Under the pieces are notes generated by a model that was given only the letters and a program-made list of their open reading frames with translations, did no database searches and was not told where the DNA came from. Both the position numbers and the translations under genes were made by a program. Positions 4,013 to 6,018 of a stretch of 6,018 bases of DNA are shown here, one piece after another. Source of the stretch: DASUFI01 sp036274635 (GTDB lineage: Bacteria > Planctomycetota > B15-G4). Where the stretch lies: assembly GCA_036274635.1 (NCBI GenBank), contig DASUFI010000106.1, positions 1 to 6,018 on the forward strand, in the 5' to 3' direction. Position 1 is the first letter of the stretch; every line of letters starts with the position of its first letter.

Positions 4013-5671
4013 ATGCGCTCCCCGATGCTGCCCGTCTGCCTCGCCCCGGCGCTGGCCCTCGCGCTGCTGGCCCGTCCGCTGCCCGCGCAGAACGCGCCGA
4101 ACCTGCTGCACTTCCAGGCGCGCCTCGCCGACAGCCACGACGGGCCGCTGGTGGGCAACACCACCGTCTCGGTGCGCATCTACGACGTCGCCACCGGCAG
4201 CCTCCCGCTGTGGGAGGAGACCCACGTGGCCAAGGCCGTGAACGGCGTGGTCTCGCTGACCCTCGGCGACATCACCGCGCTGCCCACGGACCTCTTCTCC
4301 AGCGGCAGCCGCTGGCTGTCGCTCAAGGTCAACGCCGACCTCGAGATGACGCCGCGTGTCCTGATCAGCGCCGCGCCCTTCGCCCGCCGCGCCGCGTCGG
4401 CCGACGACGTCGTGGCGCGCGACATCCATCCCAACTCCGTCACCGTGAACGGCCTGCAGGTCATCGACAGCGACGGCCACTGGACCGGCAGCACGCAGGG
4501 CCTCGGCGGCACGACCGGCCCGCAGGGACCGAAGGGCGACAAGGGCGACGTCGGTCTGCAGGGGCCGGCGGGCACGAAGGGCGACGCGGGTGACGCAGGT
4601 CCCCAGGGTCCGCAGGGCGTCAAGGGCGATACCGGTGATGCAGGTCCGCAGGGACCGCAGGGCCCGACCGGCATCGTCGGTCCATCAGGCCCGCAGGGCG
4701 AGCGCGGCGACGCGGGACCGCAGGGATCGCAGGGCGTGAAGGGCGACACCGGCGACGTCGGCCCGCAGGGTCCGCAAGGGATCAAGGGCGACACGGGCAA
4801 CGTCGGTCCACAAGGTCCGCAAGGTCCGCAGGGTCCGCAGGGACTCAGGGGCGACGCGGGTGATGCGGGCCCTCAGGGCCAACCGGGACGCAAGGGCGAT
4901 ACGGGCGATGCCGGTCCGCAAGGTCCGCAAGGCAGCAAGGGCGATGCTGGCGACGTCGGTCCGCAAGGACCGCAGGGCATCAAGGGCGACACCGGTGATG
5001 TCGGTCCGCAAGGAGCCGTCGGCCCGCAGGGCCCGCAGGGCACGCAGGGACCGAAGGGCGACACGGGCGACGTCGGCCCGCAGGGTCCGCAAGGGATTGC
5101 CGGCGATGTCGGTCCGCAAGGAAGCAAGGGCGACCCAGGCGACGTCGGCCCGCAGGGTCCCAAGGGCGACACCGGCACGCAGGGTGCGGTCGGTCCGCAA
5201 GGCGCCACGGGACCGCAGGGCGCACCGGGCGCAGACGGCGCGACGGGAGCAGCCGGCCCGGCGGGCCCCGCGACGCTGGTGAGCGCGTTCGCGGTGGGAG
5301 CGGGCAGCAGCCCGACGACGTCCACCACCTTCCTCTCGCCCACCACCACCATCACCATCACGGCCGGGCAGAAGCTCTTCGTCACGGCCGGCAAGGCCTT
5401 CGGGAGCACGGCGGGCAACGGTGCCACCTCGCTCGACCTCGCCATCGGCTACCGCGTGTCCGGCAGCAGCGCGACGCCAACGCTGGTGAGCACGGTGCTC
5501 GGCAACGCGGTGTCCAAGTACGACCGCCAGGTCTTCACGCTCACGGCGATCGTGCCGGGCCTCGCGGCGGGCACCTACGAGGTGGGCCTCGCGGGCGTGA
5601 CGACGGCGACCGAGGCTCCCAACTGGAACAGCAACGGCGCGGGCAGCGCCACGGCGTTCGCCTTCAACTGA
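4013..5671 (+). CDS. Secreted collagen-like (Gly-X-Y) repeat protein
   Basis: The product has 552 residues. Residues 1-25 are a signal peptide (APALALALLARPLPA, likely cut before Q26). Residues about 26-145 are a globular N-terminal domain of a widespread bacterial type: LLHFQARLAD, VRIYDVATGSLPLWEE, NGVVSLTLGD, RWLSLKVNAD and PRVLISAAPFARRAASAD. A linker follows (VIDSDGHWTG). Residues 166-420 are 85 uninterrupted Gly-X-Y triplets, 27 of them GPQ. Residues 421-552 are a Thr/Ala/Gly-rich, beta-predicted C-terminal domain, probably a trimerising or receptor-like head, comparable in layout to C1q/BclA-type proteins. There is no Cys in the mature protein and no sortase motif or C-terminal anchor, so it is secreted or non-covalently surface-held. 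It should form a trimeric rod. It is second in an operon with the IPT/TIG protein. The layout is secure; ligand and role are unknown. Confidence 0.92.
   Translation: MRSPMLPVCLAPALALALLARPLPAQNAPNLLHFQARLADSHDGPLVGNTTVSVRIYDVATGSLPLWEETHVAKAVNGVVSLTLGDITALPTDLFSSGSRWLSLKVNADLEMTPRVLISAAPFARRAASADDVVARDIHPNSVTVNGLQVIDSDGHWTGSTQGLGGTTGPQGPKGDKGDVGLQGPAGTKGDAGDAGPQGPQGVKGDTGDAGPQGPQGPTGIVGPSGPQGERGDAGPQGSQGVKGDTGDVGPQGPQGIKGDTGNVGPQGPQGPQGPQGLRGDAGDAGPQGQPGRKGDTGDAGPQGPQGSKGDAGDVGPQGPQGIKGDTGDVGPQGAVGPQGPQGTQGPKGDTGDVGPQGPQGIAGDVGPQGSKGDPGDVGPQGPKGDTGTQGAVGPQGATGPQGAPGADGATGAAGPAGPATLVSAFAVGAGSSPTTSTTFLSPTTTITITAGQKLFVTAGKAFGSTAGNGATSLDLAIGYRVSGSSATPTLVSTVLGNAVSKYDRQVFTLTAIVPGLAAGTYEVGLAGVTTATEAPNWNSNGAGSATAFAFN
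4508..5272 (+). repeat. Collagen-like Gly-X-Y repeat tract (85 triplets)
   Basis: The tract encodes residues 166-420 with Gly at every third position and no interruption. The commonest higher-order unit is five triplets (45 bases): GPQ-GPQ-G(I/V/S)K-GD(T/A)-GD(V/A), seen at least six times complete or with one change. Pro is almost always at X and Gln commonly at Y; Pro at Y occurs only three times. The tract uses GGT, CAA and GAT codons much more than the flanking domains, so repeat copies differ at synonymous sites. Confidence 0.95.
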
Positions 5672-5681
5672 CGCGCCGCCG

Positions 5682-5700
5682 GCGGCGGCCGCTCAGCCGC
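5682..5700. terminator. Weak hairpin at the collagen/oxyR convergent junction
   Basis: GCGGC (5682-5686) and GCCGC (5696-5700) can pair around a 9-base loop holding the stop codon of the minus-strand gene. An overlapping palindrome GCCGCCGGCGGC (5675-5686) competes with it. There is no T-tract. This is the weakest of the three convergent-junction hairpins. Confidence 0.2.
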
Positions 5701-6018
5701 TCGCCGTGACGCCTTCGGGCAACGTGGCGCGCAGGGTCTCCGCGAGCAGCAGGAACTCGCCGGCGCGCGCCGAGGAGCTGCGCCAGGCGAGGCCCAGCGT
5801 GCGGCCGGGCGCGGGGTCGCGGAAGGGCCGCAGCACCACGCGCTCGCCGGCGGCCTCGTCCTGCGCCAGGGCGGGCAGCAGCGTGACGCCCAGGCCCGCG
5901 GCCACGAGGCGCACGAGCGTGTGCAGCGAGGTGGCGCGCACGTCCTCGGTCTCGCGGGCGCCGGCCTCGCCGCAGATGGCCAGGGCCTGGTCGCGCAGGC
6001 AGTGGCCGTCGTCGAGCA
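5693..6018 (-). CDS. oxyR: OxyR-like LysR-type peroxide sensor (C-terminal part)
   Basis: The gene runs off the right edge; 107 C-terminal residues of the usual ~300 are visible, so the HTH is not seen. The first visible residues are LDDGHCLRDQALAICGEAGA, matching the OxyR redox loop. The two cysteines are 9 positions apart, as Cys199 and Cys208 of E. coli OxyR, which form a disulfide on H2O2 exposure and switch the protein to an activator. RATSLHTLVRLVAAGLGVTL-LPAL and RTLGLAWR continue the substrate-binding domain as in OxyR. The frame is open to the edge with no start codon upstream of the cysteine loop, so the GTG at 5941 is an internal valine. It ends 21 bases from the convergent collagen-like gene. 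The typical OxyR targets (catalase, peroxiredoxin) would lie beyond the edge, if linked. Confidence 0.88.
   Translation of the reverse strand, partial: LDDGHCLRDQALAICGEAGARETEDVRATSLHTLVRLVAAGLGVTLLPALAQDEAAGERVVLRPFRDPAPGRTLGLAWRSSSARAGEFLLLAETLRATLPEGVTASG

Noticed and set aside
4022..4041. Lipoprotein signal (Cys near the N-terminus of the collagen-like protein)
   Set aside because: The residues before the Cys do not fit a lipobox and it lies before the hydrophobic core; a signal peptidase I site after LPA fits better.
4508..5272. CRISPR-like or tandem DNA array
   Set aside because: The periodicity is 9 and 45 bases and in frame, with no constant repeat and unique spacers; it is a protein-coding collagen repeat.
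5341..5361. A CAC/CAT run that would read as seven consecutive histidines
   Set aside because: It is out of frame with the collagen-like gene, where it encodes Thr/Ile residues of the C-terminal domain. It is not a tag or metal site.
4180..5445. Long minus-strand frames rich in Cys, Gly, Pro and Ser across the collagen tract
   Set aside because: They are the antisense image of the Gly-X-Y repeat, which keeps all frames open at this GC content. They lack family sequence and convincing starts.
5675..5692. GC palindromes after the collagen stop (GCCGCCGGCGGC and GCGGCCGC)
   Set aside because: Loop-free short palindromes of pure GC are expected here and give no clear terminator. The weak hairpin beside them is listed only at low confidence.

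Overview
The window is very GC-rich (roughly 70% by eye), gene-dense bacterial DNA with nine protein genes, two of them cut by the window edges. The best lineage guess is a Planctomycetota-type bacterium. The reasons are two secreted proteins whose signal peptides end in A-Q, an IPT/TIG protein whose C-terminal half resembles a domain I associate with that phylum, and a deoxyhypusine-synthase-like enzyme in a bacterial context. Myxococcota, Acidobacteriota or Gemmatimonadota are not excluded. There are no rRNA or tRNA genes, insertion sequences or CRISPR arrays.

Layout. (1) 2-823 (+): the 3' part of a deoxyhypusine synthase-family gene, probably a polyamine-forming enzyme. (2) 834-1377 (-): a two-gene unit, a 100-residue winged-helix DNA-binding protein followed after 4 bases by an unrecognised 78-residue protein. 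(3) 1502-1867 (+): a VOC/glyoxalase-fold protein, divergent from the regulator across a 124-base gap with two short dyads. (4) 1899-2880 (-): two tandem paralogues of the PA2169/DUF2383 four-helix-bundle family. (5) 2881-3152: a 272-base divergent intergenic region with three strong hairpins. (6) 3153-5671 (+): a two-gene secreted-protein operon, an IPT/TIG protein followed 17 bases later by a 552-residue collagen-like protein with 85 unbroken Gly-X-Y triplets. (7) 5693-6018 (-): the C-terminal part of an OxyR-like peroxide sensor with both redox cysteines.

How the genes relate. The clearest joint system is the IPT/TIG plus collagen-like pair, which looks like an exported surface or matrix module. 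OxyR and the two PA2169-type proteins both suggest stress biology, but nothing in the sequence joins them. The regulator and the 78-residue protein are probably translationally coupled, and the regulator may act on its own promoter and on the divergent VOC gene.

The most unusual observations are four. In the collagen domain, every basic residue at a Y position is followed by Gly-Asp (14 of 14). The same domain has a 15-residue super-repeat written in scrambled synonymous codons. Three consecutive stable hairpins lie upstream of the secreted operon. Finally, hairpin-forming repeats include or overlap stop codons at all three convergent gene junctions.
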